Source: CAVPLM01 sp963713545
Lineage (GTDB): Bacteria > Actinomycetota > Thermoleophilia > RBG-16-64-13
NCBI GenBank assembly: GCA_963713545.1
Contig: CAVQME010000001.1
Location: forward strand, 434,001 to 498,000
Reading direction: 5' to 3'
DNA length: 64,000 nucleotides
Below the pieces are notes generated by a model that saw nothing but the letters and a program-made list of their open reading frames with translations, was not told the origin of the DNA and made no database searches. Positions 8,165 through 15,797 of this stretch are shown here, piece by piece. Numbering within the stretch: the stretch's first letter is position 1; every line of letters starts with the position of its first letter. Both the position numbers and the translations under genes were made by a program.

Positions 8165-8839
8165 ATGGAACCTGGGCTGGGCACATACCACCCTCCGCGC
8201 CGCAAACCGGGACACGCGTCTCTGGAGAGGATGCTGGCCGCGGCCGAGGACCAGCTGCGCGAAGAAGAGTTGGACCTGTTCACTATCCAGAGCGTGCTCG
8301 ACCGCACGGGCCTGTCAGTCGGGGCCTTCTATGCCCGCTTCCCCGGTAAGACCGCGCTGTTGCACGCGGTCCAGGAGCGCATGCACGCCCGCCTTGAGCC
8401 GCCGATCTTGGCCGCCCTTGAGGCTCAGGCGCAGGTGGAGGAGTCACTGGAGGAAGCCGTCGATCATGGATTCGGCATCCTCATCGACCAGGTGCTGAGC
8501 GAACGTGAGTTGTCCCGGGCCTTCATGATGCTGTCGGCCTTCGATCCGGTGATGCGGCGGAAGGGGGAGCAGATCAACCAGGAGCGACGGCTCGCCCTGG
8601 GCGCGGTGCTGGCTGCCCATCGGGAGGAGATCGGACATGCGGACCCCGATCAGGCCATCGGTATGGCTTATGCCATGTATGCCTCGGCGATGCACGGCAG
8701 GCTCGTGTTCTTCGGTCCCACCAACATGCTGCATTTCGGGGTGACCGACCAGAGCATGTTCAAGCAACTCAAGCTGTCCATAGCGGGGTTCCTCAGAGGA
8801 GGCGGAGGGAATCGAACTCTGGCGACCTCTGACGGCTAG
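8165..8839 (+). CDS. TetR-family transcriptional regulator
   Basis: A 224-residue regulator. The N-terminal helix-turn-helix spans about residues 20-66 (LSVGAFYARFPGKTALLHAV is the recognition-helix region typical of TetR), followed by an all-helical ligand domain. It is divergent from the sugar-type ABC operon, with two inverted-repeat operators between them, so it probably represses both that operon and itself. Related repeats also precede the binding-protein genes at 9050 and 1642. The last dozen codons (from about 8798) read through a stretch resembling the 3' end of a tRNA-Ser gene on the other strand, so the natural C-terminus may have been altered. The start is the ATG that fits the leaderless -10. 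Confidence 0.88.
   Translation: MEPGLGTYHPPRRKPGHASLERMLAAAEDQLREEELDLFTIQSVLDRTGLSVGAFYARFPGKTALLHAVQERMHARLEPPILAALEAQAQVEESLEEAVDHGFGILIDQVLSERELSRAFMMLSAFDPVMRRKGEQINQERRLALGAVLAAHREEIGHADPDQAIGMAYAMYASAMHGRLVFFGPTNMLHFGVTDQSMFKQLKLSIAGFLRGGGGNRTLATSDG
8798..8822 (-). other. tRNA 3'-end-like remnant
   Basis: Read on the minus strand, the sequence contains AGAGTTCGATTCCCTC followed by CGCCTCC, resembling a T-arm and acceptor strand of a serine tRNA. The T-stem has mismatches, and no 5' acceptor partner, D-arm or anticodon arm is present upstream. At most it is a tRNA fragment, the kind left at an integration site; chance similarity is possible. Confidence 0.3.
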
Positions 8840-8911
8840 CCCCCCCACGCTGAAGCTCTCCCCGCCCCAGCTCCCCCGGTGCCCAGGAGCAGTCTCCGCC
8901 ATAAACAAAAC

Positions 8912-8929
8912 ACAGAGTCTGTATTCTTG
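8912..8929. promoter_or_regulatory. Operator 3, degenerate ACAGAGT-N4-ATTCTTG
   Basis: Matches the operator near 8.1 kb at 6 of 7 positions on the left and 5 of 7 on the right with the same 4-base centre. It lies 120 bases before the Tat-lipoprotein gene at 9050, in the expected promoter zone. No confident -10/-35 pair was found here. Confidence 0.45.
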
Positions 8930-9049
8930 TTACACTGTGAAATCGAGGGAATTTGAACCGGGAGGTGGCGCGACACCAGAGATAGCTGTTTCGGGGTAGA
9001 CGCATTGAGATAGAGTCCGACGAAGACGAGCGATCCGAAGGGGGATCCT

Positions 9050-10495
9050 ATGGATGATGAGAACAGGGACGAGCGCAGAACATTATCGAGGCGAGAATTC
9101 CTCAAGATAGCCGGGGTCGCCGGAGCCACAGTCACCGTGGCCGGCGGACTGGGCGGGCTGCTGGCAGCCTGCGGCGAGGAAGAGACCACCACCACGACCG
9201 CAGGAGAGGCTACCACCACGACTGCGGCCGGTGAGACGACCACCACGGCTGGTGGTGAGACGACCACCACAGTCAGCGCCGGGGCGGAGATGGGCCGCGA
9301 AGTCAAGCTTGGCTTCGTGGTGCCACTGACGGGAGCCTATTCCCTGGCGGCCGTTCCCGCCAGATACGTCGTCAAGCGGTGGGAAGAATTCATCGCGGAC
9401 GGAGTCGTTCTCGGCGACGGCATGAAACACCCTATCAAGATCGAAGTAGCGGATAGCCAGTCCACCAGTAGTCGCGCGAGCGAGGTAGCGGCTGGCCTCA
9501 TCAACGACTCCCAGGTCGACATGATGATGGGCGCTGCCGGTCCGGACAATGTGATCCCAGTGGCTGATCAGGCGGAAGCGTTCGAGGTCCCGTGCGTCAC
9601 CAATGATGCGCCTTGGGAAGCTTACTGGAACTCTCGAGGCGCCCCCGAAGGCGGCTTCAAGTGGACCTACCACTGGCACTTCGGCCAGCGTGACACTCAG
9701 AGGGTCTACTTCGATATCTGGTCCCAGTTCCCCAACAACAAGACCTACGGAGCGCTTTGGCCGAACGACGCCGACGGCAACGCCTACCGGAAATCCTGGC
9801 CGGCCGCCATCGAGGAGAACGGCTGGAAGCTCTCCGACCCGGGTGCTTTCGAACCCGGACTCGAAGATTTTGGGGCTGTCATCAGCACCTTCAAGAAGGA
9901 CGGTGCCGACATCGTGGGCGGCGTGGTGACTGCTCCGGACTTCACCAACTTCTTCAAGCAGTCTCTGCAGCAGGCCTACTACCCGAAACAGATCACCATC
10001 GCCAAGTCCTGCCAGGATCACCAGACCATCGAGTCACTCGGCGATATCGCGCTGTACCTGACAACGGCCGTCTATTGGCATCCGAGGTTCCCATTCAAAT
10101 CCTCCCTCACCGGAGAGACCTGCCAGGAGCTCGCAGATGCCTACGAGGCGGATACGGGCGAGCAGTGGCAGCCGCGGCTGTACCACTATTCCGTGTTCGA
10201 GGTGGCCCTGCACGCGCTTAAGCAGGCAGCCAGCATCGATGACAAGGAAGCGATAGCCAAACTCGTTAGCACGGCGAAGCTCGACACCATCTCGGGCCCG
10301 ATCGACTTCAGCGCACCCATCGATGTGGAGACCAGGCATCCGGTGCCCAATGTGTGCGTCACGCCCATCGGAGCCGGAATGTGGGTCAAGGGTGAGAAAC
10401 ATCCCTACGACATGATGATCACCTCGAATCTCGGATCTCCGGAGATCACCGTGGAGGGTGTCACGCAACCTCTGAACCTAGCAGCTACTTCCTGA
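9050..10495 (+). CDS. Tat-exported ABC transporter substrate-binding lipoprotein (branched-chain amino acid/amide type)
   Basis: A 481-residue paralogue of the protein at 155-1642. It carries a twin-arginine signal (SRREFLKIAG, about residues 14-23), lipobox LLAACG, a Thr/Gly-rich linker of about 30 residues, then a type-1 periplasmic-binding domain (KLGFVVPLTGAYSLAAVP). The ATG has GAAGGGGG upstream. It stands alone: no permease or ATPase of its family follows, and a strong terminator closes the transcript. With the other orphan receptor it probably feeds a HAAT transporter elsewhere. A related TetR operator lies 120 bases upstream. The ligand is unknown. Confidence 0.9.
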   Translation: MDDENRDERRTLSRREFLKIAGVAGATVTVAGGLGGLLAACGEEETTTTTAGEATTTTAAGETTTTAGGETTTTVSAGAEMGREVKLGFVVPLTGAYSLAAVPARYVVKRWEEFIADGVVLGDGMKHPIKIEVADSQSTSSRASEVAAGLINDSQVDMMMGAAGPDNVIPVADQAEAFEVPCVTNDAPWEAYWNSRGAPEGGFKWTYHWHFGQRDTQRVYFDIWSQFPNNKTYGALWPNDADGNAYRKSWPAAIEENGWKLSDPGAFEPGLEDFGAVISTFKKDGADIVGGVVTAPDFTNFFKQSLQQAYYPKQITIAKSCQDHQTIESLGDIALYLTTAVYWHPRFPFKSSLTGETCQELADAYEADTGEQWQPRLYHYSVFEVALHALKQAASIDDKEAIAKLVSTAKLDTISGPIDFSAPIDVETRHPVPNVCVTPIGAGMWVKGEKHPYDMMITSNLGSPEITVEGVTQPLNLAATS

Positions 10496-10520
10496 TACGA
10501 GGCCCTGCTCTCTTCTTTCC

Positions 10521-10554
10521 GCCCGCGGGCCCGTCTGCCGACGGGCCCGCGGGC
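10521..10554 (+). terminator. Terminator after the binding-protein gene
   Basis: Bases 10521-10535 and 10540-10554 form a perfect 15-base-pair GC-rich stem with a TGCC loop, followed by TTTCT. It lies 25 bases past the stop of the preceding gene. Confidence 0.8.
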
Positions 10555-10674
10555 TTTCTGGCCTGAAGAACGTTCGGGTCCTCTCATTGGCGGGGGACTC
10601 CCCACCTCTTCCAAATCCTCATCCAGTAGCAGAAGATTGGGCTGTCACACCTTTACGGACTGGAGGCTCTGGAG

Positions 10675-12177
10675 ATGTTGAACTGGGATCTGCCCGAAGT
10701 GCTAACGGTTTCGGACATCATCGACCTTCGTACCGCACTCGCATTCCTCGCGTCGAAGCGGGGCCAACTGGTGAGCACCCGCGTTCCGGTCGACCCGTAT
10801 CTGGAGCTTCCTGCCGTCTATAAGCTCGTCGGGGCAGGTACACCCGTTGCTCCGCCGACCCGCGTCGGACCCGCCATGATCTTCGAGAAGACCAAAGGAT
10901 TCGACATGCCGGTGGTGGCAGGAGTGCTCGCCAGCCGCGAGCGGGTCGCGATGCTGTTGGGCAGCACGCCTGAACGGCTTGCCTTCGATCTTCTGGATGC
11001 GCTCGACCATGCCCTGCCGGCAACACTCGTACCAGCAGCGGAAGCGCCCTGCCAAGAAGTGGTGATCGAGCCTCCATTCGATATCCGGAGACTTCTGCCC
11101 GCGACCACAAGCACCAGACGGGACGCGGGACCGTTCCTCAACATGGGGCTCGTCCGAGGCGAGGACCCCGAGACTGGTGAGGCGGACGTTACCATCCACC
11201 GCTTGTGCATACATGGGCCCGATACCGTGACCGTCAACTTCACCCCCGGTCGCAGGCACATCGATTTCTTGCGGGCGAAGGCCGAGGCGGCCGGCCGGCC
11301 GTTCCCGATGACCATCAACCTGGGACTCGACCCGGCGATCCATCTGGGAGCCTGCTTCGAGCCCCCCACCACTCCATTCGGCGTCGACGAGCTGACGGTG
11401 GCCGGCGGCCTCCGGCGCCGGCCCGTCGAGTTGGTAGACTGCGTCTCGGTAGCTGCTAGGTCCATCGCTCGAGCGGAGATCGTTCTCGAGTGCGAGATCA
11501 TGCCCGGCGAGCGAGCGGACGAGGATACGCTGACGAAACTCGGGTTCGCCATGCCGGAGTACCCGGGCTATGTGGGCCTCTCCCTTGCCGACTGCCCGAT
11601 TGCACGGATCCGCGCCATCACTCACCGAAGGAATCCTATTTTGCAGGTGCTTGTGGGCCCGGGTGAGGAGCATGTCAACCTGTGCGGCATCCCAACAGAG
11701 GCGAGCATCTATCGGCTCATCGAGAAGAGTATCCCCGGGCTTCTGCGCAACGTCTATTGCCATTCGGCCGGCGGCGGTCGGGATCTGGCCGTGTTGCAGA
11801 TAAGCAAGCGTTCGGAGTACGACGAGGGAAGACAGAGGCAGGCGGCACTGATCGCCTTCGCCTCCTACGCGGAACTGAAGCAAGTGATCCTGGTCGACGA
11901 GGACGTGGATCTGTTCGATTCCACAGATGTCCTTTGGGCGATGACGAGCCGATTCCAGGGCGATGTCAGCACCGTCAGCATTCCCGGCGTGCGTTGCCAT
12001 CTCTTGGATCCTTCGGCTACTCCGGAATTCAATCCGCTGCTCCGCGGCCCCGGGATCTCGTGCAAAACGATCTTCGATTGCACCGTGCCCTTCGCTATGA
12101 AGGACAAGTTCCGGAGGGCGGAATTCGAGAAGGTCGACCTATCCGACTACCTGCCGGCCGACTGGGACAAAGCATGA
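10675..12177 (+). CDS. UbiD-family decarboxylase
   Basis: A 500-residue member of the prenylated-FMN-dependent UbiD family, which reversibly decarboxylates aromatic or unsaturated acids in the cytoplasm. Recognisable parts are the N-terminal LRTALAFLASKRGQLV, the central FMN-domain segment around NMGLVRGEDPETGEADVTIH, the acidic catalytic strand AEIVLECEIMPGERADEDTL, and the C-terminal region GEEHVNLCGIPTEASIYRLI. It is distinct from the menaquinone UbiD at 35045. The ATG follows GGAGGCTCTGGAG. No flavin prenyltransferase (UbiX) is in the window, so one must be supplied elsewhere. Neighbouring uptake receptors and dehydrogenases suggest a catabolic role on an imported aromatic or acrylic acid. 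The substrate is unknown. Confidence 0.85.
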   Translation: MLNWDLPEVLTVSDIIDLRTALAFLASKRGQLVSTRVPVDPYLELPAVYKLVGAGTPVAPPTRVGPAMIFEKTKGFDMPVVAGVLASRERVAMLLGSTPERLAFDLLDALDHALPATLVPAAEAPCQEVVIEPPFDIRRLLPATTSTRRDAGPFLNMGLVRGEDPETGEADVTIHRLCIHGPDTVTVNFTPGRRHIDFLRAKAEAAGRPFPMTINLGLDPAIHLGACFEPPTTPFGVDELTVAGGLRRRPVELVDCVSVAARSIARAEIVLECEIMPGERADEDTLTKLGFAMPEYPGYVGLSLADCPIARIRAITHRRNPILQVLVGPGEEHVNLCGIPTEASIYRLIEKSIPGLLRNVYCHSAGGGRDLAVLQISKRSEYDEGRQRQAALIAFASYAELKQVILVDEDVDLFDSTDVLWAMTSRFQGDVSTVSIPGVRCHLLDPSATPEFNPLLRGPGISCKTIFDCTVPFAMKDKFRRAEFEKVDLSDYLPADWDKA

Positions 12178-12531
12178 TCGCCCCCCCTCGATGAGGATGA
12201 AGCCGAAGCCGGCGAACTTGATCCACGCCCCGAAATCGGCCCCCGCGGTCGAAGTGGCGAAGCAACTGGTCAGCGGACTCTTGGTCACCACCACCCATCG
12301 TGAAGTGGCCTGAGCCGACGTGCCGGCCAGCACGCCGGGGAGCAGCATCAGCTTGTTGTCTTCGCCCAAAGGATCGACGTGGGGAGCCAGCTCATCGTAG
12401 AGGTACTTGGAGCCGAAGCCTCTCCCGCCCACGAAATTCATGATGGTCTGCCCGTCGATCGGCTCGATCGTAACTTGCCGAGTCGAAAGGTTCACGCGGA
12501 GAATCTGCCGGCATATCCAAACATGAGCCAC
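12139..12531 (-). pseudogene. N-terminal fragment of an aldehyde:ferredoxin oxidoreductase (AOR family)
   Basis: From the start the protein reads like the first domain of tungsten/molybdopterin AOR enzymes: RQILRVNLSTRQVTIEP, then FVGGRGFGSKYLYDELAPHV, DPLGEDNKL and WVVVTKSPLTS. The match continues to IKFAGFGFILIEGG (about residue 115) and then stops after 14 unrelated residues, whereas complete enzymes have about 600. The 3' end overlaps the tail of the convergent UbiD gene by 39 bases, so a deletion or rearrangement joined the two. The start keeps an AAGGGG ribosome site. The fragment lacks all cofactor-binding cysteines and cannot be an enzyme. Confidence 0.75.
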
Positions 12532-12613
12532 CCCTTGGGAGGACGCCGCGGCACGTTACGGGCACACTGGGGGGCGAAGCGCCGCCGGGTGGGAACAGGC
12601 GCCTTGCGCTTCG

Positions 12614-13594
12614 TCAGACCTCGCTCGCGTTCTTGACGGATATGACCACTTTGCCTTTGTGCCCGCCTTCTCCGAAATACCGCATAGCTTGGGGGACTTC
12701 ACTCAGTCTGTAAGGCCCATCGATGACAGGCTTGATTTTCCCTGCTTCAAAGAGCTCGCACATGTAGTCCAGATCTTTGTTCAGCTTCAGAAAGACCACA
12801 CGCACCCTCTTCCTACTGACGATCGAGACGAGCGGCCCCATCAGCAAAGCCTGGATAATCCGAGCGCTGGAACCGCCCACCGTGATATAGGTCCCGTTGG
12901 GGCTCAACACGCGCAGATAGTCGAATACCGAGCGATTCGTCTTGACATCAAGGATGAGATCATAGTACCGGCCGCCCTGTGTGAAGTCTTCTTCGGCGTA
13001 GTCTATGACATGGTCGAAGCCCAGTGAGCGCAGCATGTGGAGCTTCCCCGAGCTATCCACACCGGTCACCTCGGCCCCGTACAGCTTCGCGATCTGTACG
13101 GCAAACGTACCCACGCCCCCGCCGGCACCGTTGATCAGTAGCTTCTGCCCGGGTCCGATCCTGCCTTTGTCGATGAGACCCTGCACGGCCAGCATCGCCG
13201 CTTGAGGTATCGCTGCCGCTTGCTCGAAGGTCATGCTTGGCGGTTTGATGATCAGCGTGTTCTCGCGGGCACAGACATATTCCGCGAAACCGCCCCAGCG
13301 ACCGCTTAGATCGCCGAATACTTCGTCCCCCGGCCGAAACCGCGCCACGTCTTTGCCGACCGCTTCGATCCGCCCCGCTATGTCGGACCCGAGTATCCTC
13401 TTCGTAGGCCTGAGAAGACCGGAGGTCACGCGGTTCGCGAAGGGAGTGCCGTGAAGAAGGCCCCAGTCCCAGTCGTTGATGGACGCCGCATGGACTTCCA
13501 CCAGGACCTCATCGTCCCTGGGAACGGGTTTCGGGATTTCCTTCAACTCGAGAACGTCGGGTGTCCCGTATTCTCTATATACGATCGCCTTCAT
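12614..13594 (-). CDS. Zinc-independent medium-chain dehydrogenase/quinone reductase (NAD(P)-dependent)
   Basis: A 326-residue MDR-superfamily oxidoreductase. The GroES-like N-terminal half (KEIPKPVPRDDEVLVEVHAA) precedes a Rossmann domain with INGAGGGVGTFAVQIAK (about residues 150-167). The usual catalytic-zinc ligands are absent, placing it with quinone oxidoreductase/enoyl-reductase types that use NAD(P)H directly. It starts inside the last codons of the upstream homologue with a 4-base ATGA overlap, so the two are translationally coupled and arose by duplication. They may form a heterodimer or act on successive intermediates. The substrate cannot be inferred. Confidence 0.87.
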   Translation of the reverse strand: MKAIVYREYGTPDVLELKEIPKPVPRDDEVLVEVHAASINDWDWGLLHGTPFANRVTSGLLRPTKRILGSDIAGRIEAVGKDVARFRPGDEVFGDLSGRWGGFAEYVCARENTLIIKPPSMTFEQAAAIPQAAMLAVQGLIDKGRIGPGQKLLINGAGGGVGTFAVQIAKLYGAEVTGVDSSGKLHMLRSLGFDHVIDYAEEDFTQGGRYYDLILDVKTNRSVFDYLRVLSPNGTYITVGGSSARIIQALLMGPLVSIVSRKRVRVVFLKLNKDLDYMCELFEAGKIKPVIDGPYRLSEVPQAMRYFGEGGHKGKVVISVKNASEV

Positions 13595-14640
13595 GGGCCT
13601 GTCGCCGCCTTGGCGGAGGATGACCGCGGATCAAAGGGTTCGAGAGCTTGGCGAACCTGCGTCTGCGTGTTCTCGTCGGCCGGTATGACGTCGATGACGA
13701 CGATCCCGGTCTTCTGACCTGTCTCGACGTAGCGATAGGCATCGGCGATCGCCTCGAGGGGATACTTGCGATCGATGACCCCATGGAACTCGCCCGTTTC
13801 CAGTCTATCTCGCAGGAACTCGACGAACGCCTGAGTGCTGCGTGGTATCGGGAACACGAACCTCTTGCTCCTGCCGATGGCCGACCGCATCATGTGTAGG
13901 ACGTTCTGGTTCCAGGGTCCGAGATCCGTCGCTGAAAAGACCCCGTCGGGCTTCAGCAATCTCCTGCAAGCCAAGAACGAAGCCTTTCCGACCGCGTCGA
14001 ACACGAAATCGAAGGTCTCGCCCACCCGGGTGAAATCCTGAGCCGTGTAGTCGATCACACTATCGGCGCCCAGGGACTTGGCGAGGTCGATGTCACGGGT
14101 CGCGACTACCGCCGTCACCTCGGCACCATAATACTTCGCGAGCTGCACCGCGGCGGTGCCGATGGCGCCTGAAGCGCCGTATATCAAGATCTTGTCACCA
14201 GGTTCGGGGGCCAACGCCCGCAGGTTCGTGTCCGCGTAGAGGGCTCCCTCGCAGACCACGGCCTCGTCGAAGCGCAGACCCGCCGGCATGCTGGCGATCG
14301 TCCCCTGCTCGGGCGCGCACAGATGCTCGGCGTGGCCTCCGTGATCGTGCGGCGCCAGGCCGAAGACCCGGTCGCCCGCCTTGAAGACCGTTACGTCGCC
14401 GCCGACCGCCTCGACCTCCCCGGCGAAGTCCATGCCCAGGATCGTCCGCTTCGGCCGCCGCAGCCCGGTCAGAGCCCGGATGAAGAAGGGGTGGGCCCGC
14501 AGGTAGCCACAGTCGGTGCGACTGACCGTCGTCGCGTGGACCTTGACCAAGACCTCGCCCGGGCCCGGGTGGGGCTTTGGCACCTCTCTGACCTCCACGA
14601 CCTCCGGCGGTCCGTAGCTTGTGTTGACGGCGGCTTTCAT
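13591..14640 (-). CDS. Zinc-independent medium-chain dehydrogenase/quinone reductase (NAD(P)-dependent)
   Basis: A 349-residue paralogue of the next gene. The N-terminal domain contains REVPKPHPGPGEVLVKVHAT, and the nucleotide-binding domain contains IYGASGAIGTAAVQLAKYYG (about residues 152-171). Zinc-binding Cys/His residues of classical alcohol dehydrogenases are missing. It is the first gene of a two-gene unit, overlapping its neighbour by 4 bases. Both probably reduce or oxidise carbonyl or enoyl groups of small organic compounds in the cytoplasm. The exact reaction is unknown. Confidence 0.87.
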   Translation of the reverse strand: MKAAVNTSYGPPEVVEVREVPKPHPGPGEVLVKVHATTVSRTDCGYLRAHPFFIRALTGLRRPKRTILGMDFAGEVEAVGGDVTVFKAGDRVFGLAPHDHGGHAEHLCAPEQGTIASMPAGLRFDEAVVCEGALYADTNLRALAPEPGDKILIYGASGAIGTAAVQLAKYYGAEVTAVVATRDIDLAKSLGADSVIDYTAQDFTRVGETFDFVFDAVGKASFLACRRLLKPDGVFSATDLGPWNQNVLHMMRSAIGRSKRFVFPIPRSTQAFVEFLRDRLETGEFHGVIDRKYPLEAIADAYRYVETGQKTGIVVIDVIPADENTQTQVRQALEPFDPRSSSAKAATGP

Positions 14641-14971
14641 GAGTCCAAACTAGCACCCCGTGTCGGGATGGCAAAGGGTCGGAGCCCGCAACCGGCGGAT
14701 CGCTCCATACTCCGCACCAACGGCCCCGCATCGCTCAGGCGCATGTCGCCGGTGACAAAAGCCGATCCCGGCGTGCTCGCGGGAAGGCGACCGCGTGCTC
14801 GTCACAGGGCGTCGGGGGTTCTTCTCTCTTGGGCACGGGCGGGTCCCGCATCGTCGCGGTGAGGACGACGCTCATCCGGGGACTATCTGAGTCCCGGTCG
14901 TGGCCTTCATGATGCCAGCAGTGACACCCATCGCAGGTGGAACAGCGGGCAGGACGCCTACTTCGGCACGG
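14641..14971. other. Intergenic region, no gene seen
   Basis: These 331 bases lie between the start of the MDR pair and the end of vapC. I see no domain-bearing frame, clear terminator or repeat; the upstream part must contain the MDR promoter, which I could not identify. Confidence 0.4.
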
Positions 14972-15343
14972 TCAGGTCCCTACGGACCTGTATCTGCAGT
15001 CGAGCCGCCCGGCGGCTTTGTCCAGTTTCATGTCCAAACTCCAGAGAGAGACCCCGTTCAGGAGAGCGGCAGCGAGCAGGTGAACGTCTATGTATCCCAA
15101 TCCCTTGCCCATGAGGTGTTGGGCTTCAATGAAAACCAGCACCTCCTCATGGGTCGCCGCAGAAACCGGCTGCAGAGCTTCCAGGAGCGAGATGATGGTG
15201 GTCCTGTTCGCGAGGTTGCCACAGGCCAATTCGCCGATGACAAAAGGGTGACAGACGACCTCTCCGGCATTGAGTAGCTCAGCCAGCCCTTGATGGGTGT
15301 TCCGAAAATGAGAAACCCAGACTGATGTGTCGACAAGAACCAC
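14972..15343 (-). CDS. vapC: VapC-type toxin, PIN-domain ribonuclease
   Basis: A 123-residue PIN-domain protein. The four acidic metal ligands are visible as D5 (VDTSVW), E39 (IGELACGN), D86 (YIDVHLL) and D104 (SLDMKLD), the full nuclease set. VapC toxins cut tRNA or rRNA when freed from their antitoxin. The GTG start abuts the stop of vapB without a gap, with GAGGAGG inside the end of vapB as ribosome site, so the pair is coupled. It is of normal length and appears intact. Confidence 0.9.
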   Translation of the reverse strand: MVLVDTSVWVSHFRNTHQGLAELLNAGEVVCHPFVIGELACGNLANRTTIISLLEALQPVSAATHEEVLVFIEAQHLMGKGLGYIDVHLLAAALLNGVSLWSLDMKLDKAAGRLDCRYRSVGT

Positions 15344-15535
15344 CTAGGAGTCTCGCCTCCTCGGGACATCCTTCAGCAACTTCTCGGTGCCGCCCAGCTT
15401 GGCCAGCCTCTTCGCGCTTTCGCGTGCGATGAGCGCTTCCAGCCCGAGCCTGACCAATGTCGTCTTCTCACTTACCCCGGTCATCTTGGATGCCTGGTCG
15501 AGAAGTTCCTCGTCGATGTTCAATGTTGTTCTCAC
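15344..15535 (-). CDS. vapB: VapB-type antitoxin, ribbon-helix-helix
   Basis: A 63-residue antitoxin. MRTTLNIDEELLDQASKMTG is the ribbon-helix-helix DNA-binding part of the VapB (type II, Rv-type) family; the C-terminal half (LARLGGTEKL-like segment, here AKLGGTEKLL) wraps the toxin. It lies directly before vapC and is probably autoregulatory through the inverted repeat upstream. Confidence 0.88.
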   Translation of the reverse strand: MRTTLNIDEELLDQASKMTGVSEKTTLVRLGLEALIARESAKRLAKLGGTEKLLKDVPRRRDS

Positions 15536-15554
15536 GTGTCCTCTCTTGCATCAG

Positions 15555-15580
15555 AATCGTATGCATTAGTATGTACGATT
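15555..15580. promoter_or_regulatory. Likely VapB operator
   Basis: AATCGTA (15555-15561) and TACGATT (15574-15580) form a perfect 7-base inverted repeat with a 12-base centre, 20 bases upstream of the vapB start. Ribbon-helix-helix antitoxins typically bind such sites to repress their own operon. The rest of the gap to 15797 shows nothing else. Confidence 0.5.
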
Positions 15581-15797
15581 GATACAGATCGGACAAGCGG
15601 TTCTAACGCGGAGATCGTGCCAGGTGACCATTGCTTGGATCATCCTCGCGCACAGGTCGCCCCGGCGGGATTCAACTTTGGGCTGACATAGGTGCGCGCC
15701 TCTGAGCCAACAACTCGTCCGGCGGTTCCTTGAACTCGGCCAACTAGGACACGGGCGGCCTGTCTATACGGCGGCTTGCCCTTGCGTACTCAGTGAG

